From: Pseudoalteromonas shioyasakiensis
GTDB taxonomy: Bacteria > Pseudomonadota > Gammaproteobacteria > Enterobacterales > Alteromonadaceae
DNA length: 64,000 nt
Assembly (NCBI GenBank): GCA_013391845.1
Contig: CP058414.1
Location: 1,288,501-1,352,500 of the forward strand
Direction of reading: 5' to 3'
Positions 1-8,377 of this stretch are shown piece after piece. The notes under the pieces are model-generated. The model saw nothing but the letters and a program-made list of their open reading frames with translations. It made no database searches and had not been told where the DNA came from. The first letter of the stretch is position 1; each line of letters starts with the position of its first letter. A program made the translations under genes and the position numbers.

Positions 1-369
1 CGCCAATCACTGCAGTACCAATAAATAACACTGTGGCTGAGTCAATAACGCGAGATACGACTCCTACGCCTATAAGCACAAGGGCAATGAACAGCGATAC
101 TTCAAGACCGCACTTTTTAGCAAGGCTCGCCGCCATGGGGGAGGCAATAGCAAACGCGATTAAAGGTAAAGTAGTCAACATACCGGCTTGTGATGCACTT
201 AACTGAAATTGTTCAATGATTTGTTCAAGTACAGGTGCGATCCCAGTGATAGGAGCACGTAAACTGGCTGCAATTAGAAAAATGCCCAGTACTAATAGAA
301 GGTTACGAATTACGTTTTGAGAAGATGACACGCTGTTTGGAAAGAAAGCTATAGGTACTTTTATCATAC
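1..369 (-). CDS. CynX/NimT-type MFS transporter, N-terminal part (cut by window edge)
   Basis: The first 123 codons of a gene reading leftwards out of the window, so it is incomplete. Translating the minus strand from the ATG at 369 gives a short cytoplasmic N-terminus, a first hydrophobic helix, then the sequence LRAPITGIAPVL, typical of the CynX/NimT (cyanate/nitroimidazole) branch of the major facilitator superfamily. Further hydrophobic helices follow, with a basic AAKKCG-type loop between helices 2 and 3. Family members are 12-helix inner-membrane permeases of about 400 residues with poorly known substrates. The gene lies 57 bases downstream of the TonB receptor on the same strand. The substrate cannot be named from this piece. 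Confidence 0.8.
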
Positions 370-388
370 CAAAACACTAAACAGCGTG

Positions 389-411
389 GGTGAACTATGA
401 GATAGCTCACC
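389..411. repeat. Imperfect 23-bp palindrome between the TonB receptor and the MFS gene
   Basis: GGTGA-A-CTAT-gag-ATAG-C-TCACC forms a near-perfect inverted repeat with one mismatch. It sits after the receptor stop and about 20 bases before the MFS start. It has no strong T-run on the minus strand, so it is a weak terminator at best. It could equally be an operator for the MFS gene. Confidence 0.4.
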
Positions 412-426
412 AAATAAAACGGTTAC

Positions 427-2484
427 TTAAAACTGATAGCTTGCTGATATCATGGCGTTGCGCGGTCTACCCGGAAAGTAGCGGTCGCCACTAAATGTGG
501 TGTAGTCTGCGCGCTCAGCATAGTGCTCATCGGTTAAATTGTTTATTCGCGCAGTAAGGGTAAAGTTAGGTGTTAGCTGCCATGCTGCTCTTAAGTTAAC
601 TAATGAGTGGCCTTCGTAACTATGCTGGTTTTCAGGATCAGTAAAGTAGCTGCTGGTGGTATGCAGCTCAAGTCCAACACGCGTTATGTCGTTTGCTTGC
701 CAAAGTAGCTGTAAGTTAGCGATGTTACGTGGTGCAGTATCAATGAGATTGCCATTGATATTAACCTCGCTGAGTAACTGATTATAACTATATGTGTGTT
801 TGGCGTGGCTTGCGGCTAACTGCATCGATAAGCTTGGCGTAATGGCATAGGCTAATTCAAGCTCAACACCACGATGCTGGGTTTGGCCGTCGTTGACATA
901 ATAAAAATCACTGTCGCGGAAAATGGTGTTCTTTTTATTCATTGCATAAATGCTAAATACATAATGCAGCTGTGCTTGTTGACCTTTTAAACCAAGCTCG
1001 AGGTTTTTAGCTATTTCAGAGTTAAGATCTGCAACATTTTGTTCGCGTTGTAATTGATAAAGCTCTGCCGCTTGCGGTGCTCGATACCCTTCTGAAGCAT
1101 TGGCGTAGATAAACTGGTTATCAGCATATTGATAGCTTAAACCAAGCTTTGGCGAGAAGTTCGTAAAGCTATTTACGCTACTTTCTGGTCGAGAATAACG
1201 GCACCCGCCCATTGCGCATGCTGTGCCATCTTCTTTTGTACGACCAGCCAACATATGGTTAGTGTAGTCATAGCGCATACGCTCGTATCGACCACCAAGG
1301 CTGATGAGTAAGTCATCAAGCTGCCAATCAAGGTTAACAAATGGTGCTAATAGGGTGCTAGTTACTTGATAATCGTAATGTTTACCTTGAGGTACGGTGG
1401 CGACTAAAAACGCTGAGCCTCGAGTGGGGCTGTCTTGATATTGTAAAAAATCAGCATCTGTCAGCTCACCATCAAAACCAACAGTTAAGAGGCTTGCACC
1501 AGTTAACTTATGCTGCCAGCTTGATTGAAGGCCAACACCTTGCTGAGCATTTTCTTCAAGGGGAGTACCCGGTAAAAAATGCTTAAAGAAGGTCATGTTT
1601 TGGTCGCGGATATAAGGCGTTAGGGTAAAGTTGTTAGCCTCATCTTGTGTCCAATTTAGTTTTGACCAAATACGTAAAGAACGCGCTTTACGAAACGCAT
1701 CTGGATCAAAATTAGACTGTGCTATTTGCTCGTCTTTATAACTTTCAAAGCCTTCTATGTAGCCTGCAGTTTGTTGATCTAAGTGAGTGTAGGTTAGGCC
1801 TGTACTTACACTTAGTTTTTCGCCATCAAAACGGTGACGCAGTGATAGCTTTTCTTGGTAAACACTTTCGTCATCACGGTAACCCGTATCTCTGGTGATC
1901 GTGGCATTAATGCCTAAACCTTGCTGGCCAAAATCACGGCCAGTGCCCAGTTTGTAGCGGGTGTAGCCAAACGATCCGTAATCAAAACCAAGTTGGTTGT
2001 GGTCATAGGTTGTATCTGGGGTGATCACGTTGACTACACCATGTACTGCGTTTGAACCGTAAAGAGCAGAGCCAGGCCCTTTCAGTACTTCGATGCGTTC
2101 TGCCATTTCAGTGTGGGCTTCGAATAATTCATTGATGTTGCAAAAACCAGCTGCGCGAAGTGGAATACCATCTTCAGCGGTAAGTAAGCCGCCGCAGGCT
2201 CCTGCACCAGAAAGTACAGGCGAACGTAAAGCGGGTAAATACTCTTGGCCGTTACCGTGTTGAAGATTAGCACCAGCAACCTGTTTAAGGGCTTGTTCAA
2301 TGTGAGTTGGAGCGATAAGCGCCAGTTGCTTTTGTGAAATACTGCTGACCAAAACAGGCAATGGATCTGACAACACTTCGCTACGCGAGGCCGTAGTTGT
2401 AATATGTTCTAGTTCATTATTAGCAAAGGCTTGTTGATTAAATAATGAGGTGCTCACAAGCACTGAGAGTATCGACAACTTCAT
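427..2484 (-). CDS. TonB-dependent outer-membrane receptor
   Basis: A 685-residue outer-membrane receptor. Residues 1-21 form a signal peptide (MKLSILSVLV... ending AFA). A plug domain follows (roughly residues 40-160, with the RIEVLKGPGSALYGSNAVHGVVNVITP signature split over plug strands), then a beta-barrel ending in the aromatic terminus ASYQF. The plug has a Cys-rich patch, GAGACGGLLTAEDGIPLRAAGFCNI. I start at the ATG at 2484 because it gives a clean signal peptide. The TTG at 2517 would add 11 residues ahead of it. The ligand is unknown: no siderophore, B12 or sugar gene lies beside it. The ribosome-binding region is inside a strong hairpin (see that entry). Confidence 0.9.
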   Translation of the reverse strand: MKLSILSVLVSTSLFNQQAFANNELEHITTTASRSEVLSDPLPVLVSSISQKQLALIAPTHIEQALKQVAGANLQHGNGQEYLPALRSPVLSGAGACGGLLTAEDGIPLRAAGFCNINELFEAHTEMAERIEVLKGPGSALYGSNAVHGVVNVITPDTTYDHNQLGFDYGSFGYTRYKLGTGRDFGQQGLGINATITRDTGYRDDESVYQEKLSLRHRFDGEKLSVSTGLTYTHLDQQTAGYIEGFESYKDEQIAQSNFDPDAFRKARSLRIWSKLNWTQDEANNFTLTPYIRDQNMTFFKHFLPGTPLEENAQQGVGLQSSWQHKLTGASLLTVGFDGELTDADFLQYQDSPTRGSAFLVATVPQGKHYDYQVTSTLLAPFVNLDWQLDDLLISLGGRYERMRYDYTNHMLAGRTKEDGTACAMGGCRYSRPESSVNSFTNFSPKLGLSYQYADNQFIYANASEGYRAPQAAELYQLQREQNVADLNSEIAKNLELGLKGQQAQLHYVFSIYAMNKKNTIFRDSDFYYVNDGQTQHRGVELELAYAITPSLSMQLAASHAKHTYSYNQLLSEVNINGNLIDTAPRNIANLQLLWQANDITRVGLELHTTSSYFTDPENQHSYEGHSLVNLRAAWQLTPNFTLTARINNLTDEHYAERADYTTFSGDRYFPGRPRNAMISASYQF

Positions 2485-2488
2485 GAAA

Positions 2489-2522
2489 ACCCTTTGGTTA
2501 GGTACAACAAAAACCAAAGGGT
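2489..2522 (-). promoter_or_regulatory. Hairpin covering the ribosome-binding site of the TonB receptor
   Basis: Perfect 11-bp inverted repeat ACCCTTTGGTT (2489-2499) and AACCAAAGGGT (2512-2522), separated by 12 bases. In the mRNA the arm next to the start codon contains the AAAGGG that should act as Shine-Dalgarno for the ATG at 2484. Folding would therefore block translation. It could also be a DNA operator. The pairing is seen directly; the regulatory role is inferred. Confidence 0.6.
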
Positions 2523-2572
2523 AACTGCTTTTTAGGATGGGTAAAAGCTTTCGCGATTAATAACTTTGTCTG

Positions 2573-3385
2573 TTATGAGCTTCGGCGATGCACTGCAAAA
2601 CCTGCCAGTACTGCAACTAACCAAAACAAGCTACTGCCGCCAGTACCATTTCTGTGCGTGACATTGGCTACTTTATCTTCTTTTACGCGGGTTTTAAATT
2701 GCGCCAATTCAGCATCGAGATTTGTGATCATGTCATCAACGGCACCATTAAAGCTTGCCAGCGACTGCTCTTTTGCCATTTCATCTATGCCAATAGCTGT
2801 GCTGCGTTGCTCTGCTTTATGAATACCTGGAGCGCGAAACAGCATTTTTCGGCTTTTTACATCAAATACGGCGGTATCTACAAAGGTTTGTACTGAGTTT
2901 TCATTGCCCGGAATCACATATAAACCAACAATAGTTAGATATAAAAATGCAGCGTTATTTTCTAAGCTTTGCGACACCTGGTCGTACGAAACAAGCGCCA
3001 TAATATCCACATCATATAAACGAGATACTTGCTCTAATGCGGTAAACCCTTCACCGCCTTTTAAATAGGTGCTTGGGATCACTTCAATGCGGTCAATGTA
3101 GTCATATTGCATAAACTGCTTTTTAACTTTGTTCAGCAGTGCCACTTCGTCACCATGATGCAAGCCATCATTGTACTTGTTAGGTATAAAGGCAATCCCT
3201 ACAGTGGCAGGTAAGTTCAAAGTTGGGATCGTTGCTTGGTGTGCAGCTCTATCTTGTTGGTCCGGGTAAAGGTATTCAACCAATGAGCTTGATTGCGTTT
3301 TTTGATTGCCGTATTGGCTCATCATGGCACTACAGCCCGTTAGTGCAGTAATGCTAATGATCAAACACCATTTTAGTACATTCAT
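2573..3385 (-). CDS. Rhombotarget lipoprotein with GlyGly-CTERM tail
   Basis: A 270-residue predicted lipoprotein. It has an N-terminal signal with lipobox LTGC (Cys17) and a globular middle of about 200 residues with no catalytic motif I recognise. The C-terminus has the GlyGly-CTERM layout: a Gly/Ser-rich stretch (GTGGSS), a hydrophobic helix LFWLVAVLAGFAV and a basic end HRRSS. Such tails are cut by the rhomboid-like protease rhombosortase before export through the type II system in Shewanella, Vibrio and relatives. A lipobox plus this tail matches what I know as the rhombotarget lipoprotein family. It follows the divergent region at 3386-3637 and sits 88 bases upstream of the receptor, so the two may be co-transcribed. 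The molecular function is unknown. Confidence 0.85.
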   Translation of the reverse strand: MNVLKWCLIISITALTGCSAMMSQYGNQKTQSSSLVEYLYPDQQDRAAHQATIPTLNLPATVGIAFIPNKYNDGLHHGDEVALLNKVKKQFMQYDYIDRIEVIPSTYLKGGEGFTALEQVSRLYDVDIMALVSYDQVSQSLENNAAFLYLTIVGLYVIPGNENSVQTFVDTAVFDVKSRKMLFRAPGIHKAEQRSTAIGIDEMAKEQSLASFNGAVDDMITNLDAELAQFKTRVKEDKVANVTHRNGTGGSSLFWLVAVLAGFAVHRRSS

Positions 3386-3637
3386 AAATTATCCTTATTA
3401 TGTAGTGAAGAAGCGTTTGTTTGTGTTGGTAAATATAACGACAAACGATGCAAACGGAGCTGTAACTCAGACCCGGTTTTTCATAAATAGTGCCAAAGAA
3501 GTTTAAAGAAATGTAAAGATTGGCTTTCTAATGTGTTGATATGTAAATAGTTACGTTTTTAAATTGTAACCTTTCATCTATGATTCAGACTAAAACGTTA
3601 GGCTTTTTACCAAGAGCAAACGTTAAGGGTCTCTATT

Positions 3638-4084
3638 ATGAATAAATTAATTACTATCTCAGTTGCCGTTTTAGGTTTAAGTTTGATACCTATGGAAGCA
3701 AACGCGAAACATGATCGTGACCATGATAGATACGAACAAAAACACGAACGTAAAAAGCATAAAAAGCACCATAAACATAAGAAACACCACAAGCATTGTC
3801 ATCATGACAAACATGATCGCTACTATGATCGATATGACCGCTACAGCTATCGTGATTTGCCACCCGGTTTATACAAAAAAGTAGGGCATGGTGGTGGCTT
3901 ACCACCAGGTTGGTATAAGCGTTATCATCATGGTGATATTCTTGACCGTGATATATATCGCCATGGTCGAGTGATTAAACGTCGTGACCGAAATGGCATT
4001 ATTGCCATCGAAATCGACGATCGCCTGATTCATCTAGTACACGATACGCGAGAGATTTTATCAATTGTCACTCGCCATCGTTAA
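3638..4084 (+). CDS. His/Lys-rich small secreted protein with paired LPPG motifs
   Basis: A 148-residue protein with a signal peptide (MNKLITISVAVLGLSLIPMEANA). A very basic, charged block of His, Lys, Arg, Asp and Tyr follows (about residues 24-72, including HKKHHKHKKHHKHCHHDKH). The C-terminal domain then has two LPPG motifs (DLPPGLYKK and GLPPGWYKR), followed by DILDRDIYRHGRVIKRRDRNGI. The His/Cys block is suited to binding transition metals, but this is an inference from composition. The C-terminal domain resembles the small periplasmic proteins loosely grouped with RcnB/CigR. I cannot assign a function. The AAGGGT before the ATG fits a ribosome-binding site. The next gene is a paralogue lacking the His block. 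Confidence 0.8.
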   Translation: MNKLITISVAVLGLSLIPMEANAKHDRDHDRYEQKHERKKHKKHHKHKKHHKHCHHDKHDRYYDRYDRYSYRDLPPGLYKKVGHGGGLPPGWYKRYHHGDILDRDIYRHGRVIKRRDRNGIIAIEIDDRLIHLVHDTREILSIVTRHR

Positions 4085-4093
4085 TCCTGTCGA

Positions 4094-4118
4094 AAGCCGC
4101 TTAGCGGCTTTTTTTTTT
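4094..4118 (+). terminator. Rho-independent terminator after the His-rich gene
   Basis: Stem AAGCCGC (4094-4100), loop TTA, GCGGCTT (4104-4110), then a run of eight T. It lies 10 bases after the stop at 4084 and separates the two paralogues. Confidence 0.93.
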
Positions 4119-4185
4119 GCTTGTTTCATATCCAGTTCAGAAAAACTTGCTACGCTTAACTGAAACTAATAGAAGGAACACTCGC

Positions 4186-4500
4186 ATGAAAGCATTGTTA
4201 ACTGTTGCAGTGATAGGTTTAAGCCTAGTGACGGCTGGCGCACTTGCAAAAGACAAGGATAAGGATAAAGGTAAAAGTCTCCCGCCGGGCCTTGAAAAAA
4301 AACTTGATAATGGTGGTGATTTACCTCCTGGTTGGCAAAAAAAATTACGTAAAGACGATATCCTAGATCGTGATATTTACCGCCGCGGTAAAGTGATTAA
4401 ATCACGAGATAGAGATGGTCTAATTTCAATTCAAGTCGACGGTACTGTCGTGCGTTTAGTGGAAGACACCCGAGAAATTATTTCTATTTTGAGCCGCTAA
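4186..4500 (+). CDS. Small secreted protein with paired LPPG motifs (paralogue of preceding gene)
   Basis: A 104-residue protein. Its signal peptide is MKALLTVAVIGLSLVTAGALA, followed by a short KDKDKDKGK linker and the same C-terminal domain as its neighbour: SLPPGLEKK, DLPPGWQKK, DDILDRDIYRRGKVIKSRDRDGLI and a VEDTREIISIL ending. AGAAGGA precedes the ATG at 4186. The upstream TTG at 4117 lies in the T-run of the terminator and is not a credible start. The His-rich insert of the neighbour is absent, so the pair looks like a duplication in which one copy gained or lost the metal-binding-like block. The function is unknown. The EEP gene follows after a short gap and is probably co-transcribed. 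Confidence 0.85.
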   Translation: MKALLTVAVIGLSLVTAGALAKDKDKDKGKSLPPGLEKKLDNGGDLPPGWQKKLRKDDILDRDIYRRGKVIKSRDRDGLISIQVDGTVVRLVEDTREIISILSR

Positions 4501-4517
4501 TTTTGTTTGCATCGATC

Positions 4518-5591
4518 ATGACTTATGGATTGAGTTCACTATTGGCCATGCTGCTAGTGGTCTCAATCTTGCCATTTTCATACTCCCAACATTATCTAAT
4601 TCGCAGTTGTGATTTTGTACGCTTGCAAGTGGTTTACCTTGCTTGTGCGAGTTTAATTGCGGCAGGTTATTTAATTAGCACCACTGATTCATGGCTTTTT
4701 ATTGGTTGCGCAGTTGCAAGTATCATTGTGCTGATTTTGCAAGTCGGATGGATTTACCCCTACACAAAACTGGCTAACAAAGAAGTTGCCTCAAGCAATA
4801 AAAGCGATAAGCACAGTATTCGTATTATGTCGGCAAATGTCCTGATGTCGAACACTGAATATGACAAACTCATTGGCTTAGTTAAAACGCACCAACCTGA
4901 TTTACTCATTACTCTAGAGTCTGATCAAACTTGGCAAAATAAACTGAGCAGTTTAGAGCAAGAGTACCCATATCGTGTTTACTGCCCAAAAGATAATCGT
5001 TATGGCATGCACTTGTACAGCAAGTTTAAAATCAAACAACAGCAAGTTTGTGAGCTTATAGAAAGCGATATCCCCTCAATTCATATTTTGTTTGAAGATG
5101 CCGATGGCGTAGAAGTACAAGGGCACTTTATTCATCCAGCTCCCCCTAGCCCCACAGAGGAGGACAGCTCGCGCCCCCGAGATACTGAACTCATTATTTT
5201 AGCGAAAGCACTTAAAAACAGACTGCGACCTTGTATCGTTGCTGGTGATTTAAATGATGTTGCTTGGTCACGCAGCACACGTTTGTTTATGCGTATCAGC
5301 GGTCTATTGGACCCACGTAAAGGGCGCGGGTTTTTTAACACCTTTCATGCAAGTTACTTTTTTATGCGTTGGCCACTTGATCATCTTTTTCATAGTAATG
5401 AGTTCAGTGTCAAGCGAATAGAGCGTTTGGAAAAATATGGCTCTGACCATTTTGCCCTACTTACAGAGCTTGTTTATAACCCAGACTCAGCTAATCAAAA
5501 ACAGCTAGAACAAATAGACAAAGAGGAAGCGATTGATGAGTTGAAAATGCCTGCTGCGTCCAAGCAGCAAGTGCCAATGTTTAAAGAGTAA
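4518..5591 (+). CDS. Membrane-anchored endonuclease/exonuclease/phosphatase (EEP) family protein
   Basis: About 357 residues. Roughly the first 90 hold three hydrophobic helices. The rest is an EEP domain with the family landmarks: the metal-binding region RIMSANVLM with a following E (TLESDQ), the catalytic GDLNDVAW, and the C-terminal YGSDHFALL (SDH). This type of membrane-anchored EEP protein hydrolyses phosphodiesters, but whether the substrate is nucleic acid, lipid or something else is not shown. It ends in a Gln/Lys/Glu-rich tail. It begins right after the LPPG paralogue. TTG at 4503 is an alternative start; no clear Shine-Dalgarno favours either. Confidence 0.85.
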   Translation: MTYGLSSLLAMLLVVSILPFSYSQHYLIRSCDFVRLQVVYLACASLIAAGYLISTTDSWLFIGCAVASIIVLILQVGWIYPYTKLANKEVASSNKSDKHSIRIMSANVLMSNTEYDKLIGLVKTHQPDLLITLESDQTWQNKLSSLEQEYPYRVYCPKDNRYGMHLYSKFKIKQQQVCELIESDIPSIHILFEDADGVEVQGHFIHPAPPSPTEEDSSRPRDTELIILAKALKNRLRPCIVAGDLNDVAWSRSTRLFMRISGLLDPRKGRGFFNTFHASYFFMRWPLDHLFHSNEFSVKRIERLEKYGSDHFALLTELVYNPDSANQKQLEQIDKEEAIDELKMPAASKQQVPMFKE

Positions 5592-5770
5592 TAAATATTA
5601 GGTGTAATACCAACCCGCAATAATACTTAATAACTTTGAGTGATTAACCCTCTCGTTACCTACATGAAAAATTTCTGACTTAGAAAAACTAAATAACTAA
5701 ATTTTTGCCTGCTATCAACGAGCTTCTATTACCTTAAAATTGATCTCTTAATTAAGTGAAGTGGTGTAAA
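5592..5770. repeat. Non-coding interval, possible dispersed intergenic repeat
   Basis: A 180-base AT-rich stretch starting GGTGTAATACCAACCCGC and ending at the terminator, with no plausible reading frame. The opening resembles the TAATACCAAT-type ends of intergenic repeats seen in Pseudoalteromonas and relatives. No second copy occurs in this window, so this is only a suspicion. Confidence 0.3.
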
Positions 5771-5796
5771 AAAGGGCTCATATGAGCCCTTTTTAT
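5771..5796. terminator. Bidirectional terminator between the EEP and aldehyde dehydrogenase genes
   Basis: Perfect palindrome AAAGGGCTCA-TA-TGAGCCCTTT with A-tracts on one side and T-tracts on the other. It serves the convergent genes ending at 5591 and 5798. Confidence 0.9.
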
Positions 5797-5797
5797 T

Positions 5798-7177
5798 TTA
5801 ATCGTTGACCATAATGGTTTTAATATTAACGAATTCTCGTAACCCAAATCCGCCGTGTTCACGGCCATAACCACTGTCTTTTACCCCCCCAAATGGCAAG
5901 TTTGGTTGCGCAAGACCATAGCCGTTAATATTGACCATACCAGTATCAAAGTGCTGCTTTGCAAGCTCAATGGCTGCCTGTTCGTCTTTTGAGAAAATAC
6001 CGCCGCCAAGGCCATAGCGAGAGTCATTAGCGATTTGCATTGCCTCAGCATTATCTTTTGCTCTGATAAGTGATGCGACAGGGCCAAATAATTCATCATC
6101 GTAAGCAGGCATTCCTGGTTTAACATTCTCAAGAAGGGTAGCGGTGTAGTAAAAGCCGGTGTGCTCAGCAATCTTGCCACCGGTGATAATATTAGCTCCA
6201 GCATTGACTGAGTCTGTAACTTGTTGATGCAGTTTATCACGCAGATCTTTGCGAGCCATTGGACCGAGCGTTGTCTTTTCATCATTTGGATCGCCAAGCA
6301 CAACTTGCTCAAATTGTTCTTTAATTAAGGCTTTAAAATCATCATATAACGCATCAACAACAATAAAACGTTTTGCTGCTACACAGGTTTGCCCATTGTT
6401 GATCAAACGACCTTGTGTACATGCGCTAATGGCAGTATTTAAATCGGCATCATCAAGTACGATATAAGCATCATTACTGCCAAGTTCTAGGACGGTTTTT
6501 TTCACTTGTTTGCCAGCTTGCTCAGCAACTTTTTTGCCAGTTTCATCGCTGCCAGTAAATGTCACCCCACGAATAGCTGAGTGCGCAATTAGCTCGCTTG
6601 CAGTTTTGCCGTCAATCAGTAAGTTTTTAAAGCAATAATCATCAAAGCCTGCTTGTGAAAACATTTGCTCAATCTTTTCGGCCATGCCAAATACATTACC
6701 AGCGTGTTTTAGCACCGTGGTATTACCCGCCATGATATTAGCGCAAGCATATCGAATAACCTGATAAAGCGGAAAGTTCCAAGGTTGGATACCTAGAATC
6801 ACACCAATTGGTTGGTAACTAATAATTGCATGACCATCCTGCATATCTCGCTTTTCATCAGCAAGCACTTGAGGCCCTTGTTCTGCGGTGTATCGACAAA
6901 TTGCAGCGCACAGCTCAACTTCTTGAAGACCTTGTTGATATAACTTGCCCATTTCATCTGTCATCAGTTGTGCTATTTCTTGCTGATTAGACTCAATCAC
7001 TTTTGCTAGTTGATTAAGTAATTTTGCACGGTGTTCATGTGATGTAGTGCGCCACTTTAAAAAAGCTTGATGGCATTGTTCAACCTCACTTTGTGCTTGT
7101 TGAAGTGACAGTAGATTATAAGTATTTAAAGTTTGCTCATTGGCTGGATTGATTGTAGTAACAGTATCAGTCATCAT
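5798..7177 (-). CDS. NAD(P)-dependent succinate-semialdehyde dehydrogenase, Sad/YneI type
   Basis: A 459-residue aldehyde dehydrogenase of the short form, resembling E. coli Sad (YneI) along its length. It has the PWNFPLYQV oxyanion/cofactor region, the glycine loop FTGSDETG, the general base Glu in VLELGSN, the nucleophile Cys265 in NNGQTCVAAKR and the EELFGPVA-type segment (here DDELFGPVAS). Such enzymes oxidise succinate semialdehyde to succinate in GABA or putrescine breakdown. They can act on other short aldehydes, so the substrate is inferred. A strong TAAGGAG site precedes two adjacent ATG codons at 7177 and 7174. It stands alone, divergent from the nitronate monooxygenase gene. Confidence 0.9.
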   Translation of the reverse strand: MMTDTVTTINPANEQTLNTYNLLSLQQAQSEVEQCHQAFLKWRTTSHEHRAKLLNQLAKVIESNQQEIAQLMTDEMGKLYQQGLQEVELCAAICRYTAEQGPQVLADEKRDMQDGHAIISYQPIGVILGIQPWNFPLYQVIRYACANIMAGNTTVLKHAGNVFGMAEKIEQMFSQAGFDDYCFKNLLIDGKTASELIAHSAIRGVTFTGSDETGKKVAEQAGKQVKKTVLELGSNDAYIVLDDADLNTAISACTQGRLINNGQTCVAAKRFIVVDALYDDFKALIKEQFEQVVLGDPNDEKTTLGPMARKDLRDKLHQQVTDSVNAGANIITGGKIAEHTGFYYTATLLENVKPGMPAYDDELFGPVASLIRAKDNAEAMQIANDSRYGLGGGIFSKDEQAAIELAKQHFDTGMVNINGYGLAQPNLPFGGVKDSGYGREHGGFGLREFVNIKTIMVND

Positions 7178-7339
7178 TATCTCCTTACAAAATTGTAGGA
7201 GAGAGTCTGCAAAGCTAATACCTGTTTTTTATTTTTCTATATTTTTGTTTTGTAATAACTTTATTTTTATCTTGTGTTTGCTTCGCTCTCTTTTTATGTA
7301 AATACTGCAACAGGCTGCAAAACTTACAAGGAATACGTA

Positions 7340-8377
7340 ATGACAAATTCTGTGTTAAATACTGAACTTGCAATTATTCAAGCACCGATGGCGGGTGTGC
7401 AGAATGCTAAGCTGACTGTGGCTGTTTGTGAAGCCGGGGGGCTTGGATCGTTGCCTTGTGCTATGCTTTCGATAGAGCAGCTTAAGTCAGAACTTGATTA
7501 CATAAGCCTGAGTACTGATAAGCCATATAACCTTAATTTCTTTTGTCATCAGACACCTGACTATACATTGGCTCAGCAAACTGCTTGGCATGGGGTGCTA
7601 GCACCTTATTTTGAAGAGTTAAATGTAGATGCCTCACAATTAACCCGTAATGCTTCTCGTCAGCCAATTAATCAACAAGTGATAGATATTATCGCGCCCT
7701 ATAAGCCCGCTGTTGTCAGCTTTCATTTTGGTCTGCCAAATAAGGATATTGTTTCTCAGATCAAAGCGTGGGGCGGGACTGTTCTTTCATCAGCCACAAC
7801 GTTAGATGAAGCGCGCTGGTTACAAGCAAATGGGGCCGATGCGATTATTGCACAAGGGATTGAAGCAGGCGGCCACCGAGGGCATTTTTTATCGATGAAT
7901 TTATCGTTGCAACCCACTACTGTGCAATTAGTACGAGAGTGTGTAGAGCTTGATATACCCGTTATTGCAGCAGGGGGGATCTGTACTTCTGAAGATGTAG
8001 CACAGTACCAAGCCTTGGGCGTGATTGCAGTGCAGGTAGGCAGTGCTTACTTACTTTGTGAAGAAGCTACGACAAGTGCTTTACATCGTGAAGTATTAAA
8101 AACGGCCGAGCCAGATTCTACAGAATTGACGACCTTATTTTCAGGTCGCCCAGCACGAGGAGTTCGCAACCGAGTCATGCAAGAGTTAGGTGCAATGCCA
8201 GAGCAGGCACCGCCTTTTCCTTATGCGTCGATTGCGATGACCGCATTACGCTCAAAAGCCGAAGCCAAAGGCGATAGTGGTTTTTCACCGCTTTGGTGTG
8301 GTGAGCGCTTTATTGTTCGAGAAGGTATTAACGCAGAGCAAATTACTACGATATTAATGCAAGGTTGGCAATCTTGA
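7340..8377 (+). CDS. Nitronate monooxygenase (NPD/2-nitropropane dioxygenase family)
   Basis: A 345-residue FMN-dependent TIM-barrel enzyme. It opens with IIQAPMAGVQNAKLTVAVCEAGGLGSL, the substrate/FMN loop of the family. GADAIIAQGIEAGGHRGHF carries the catalytic His, and VIAAGGICTSEDV and VQVGSAYLLCEEA bind the FMN phosphate. The overall plan matches class I nitronate monooxygenases, which detoxify nitroalkane anions such as propionate-3-nitronate. AAGGA six bases before the ATG at 7340 sets the start. The TTG at 7274 would prepend a stretch unlike the family. It overlaps the Crp-like gene and probably forms a small operon with it. Confidence 0.9.
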   Translation: MTNSVLNTELAIIQAPMAGVQNAKLTVAVCEAGGLGSLPCAMLSIEQLKSELDYISLSTDKPYNLNFFCHQTPDYTLAQQTAWHGVLAPYFEELNVDASQLTRNASRQPINQQVIDIIAPYKPAVVSFHFGLPNKDIVSQIKAWGGTVLSSATTLDEARWLQANGADAIIAQGIEAGGHRGHFLSMNLSLQPTTVQLVRECVELDIPVIAAGGICTSEDVAQYQALGVIAVQVGSAYLLCEEATTSALHREVLKTAEPDSTELTTLFSGRPARGVRNRVMQELGAMPEQAPPFPYASIAMTALRSKAEAKGDSGFSPLWCGERFIVREGINAEQITTILMQGWQS

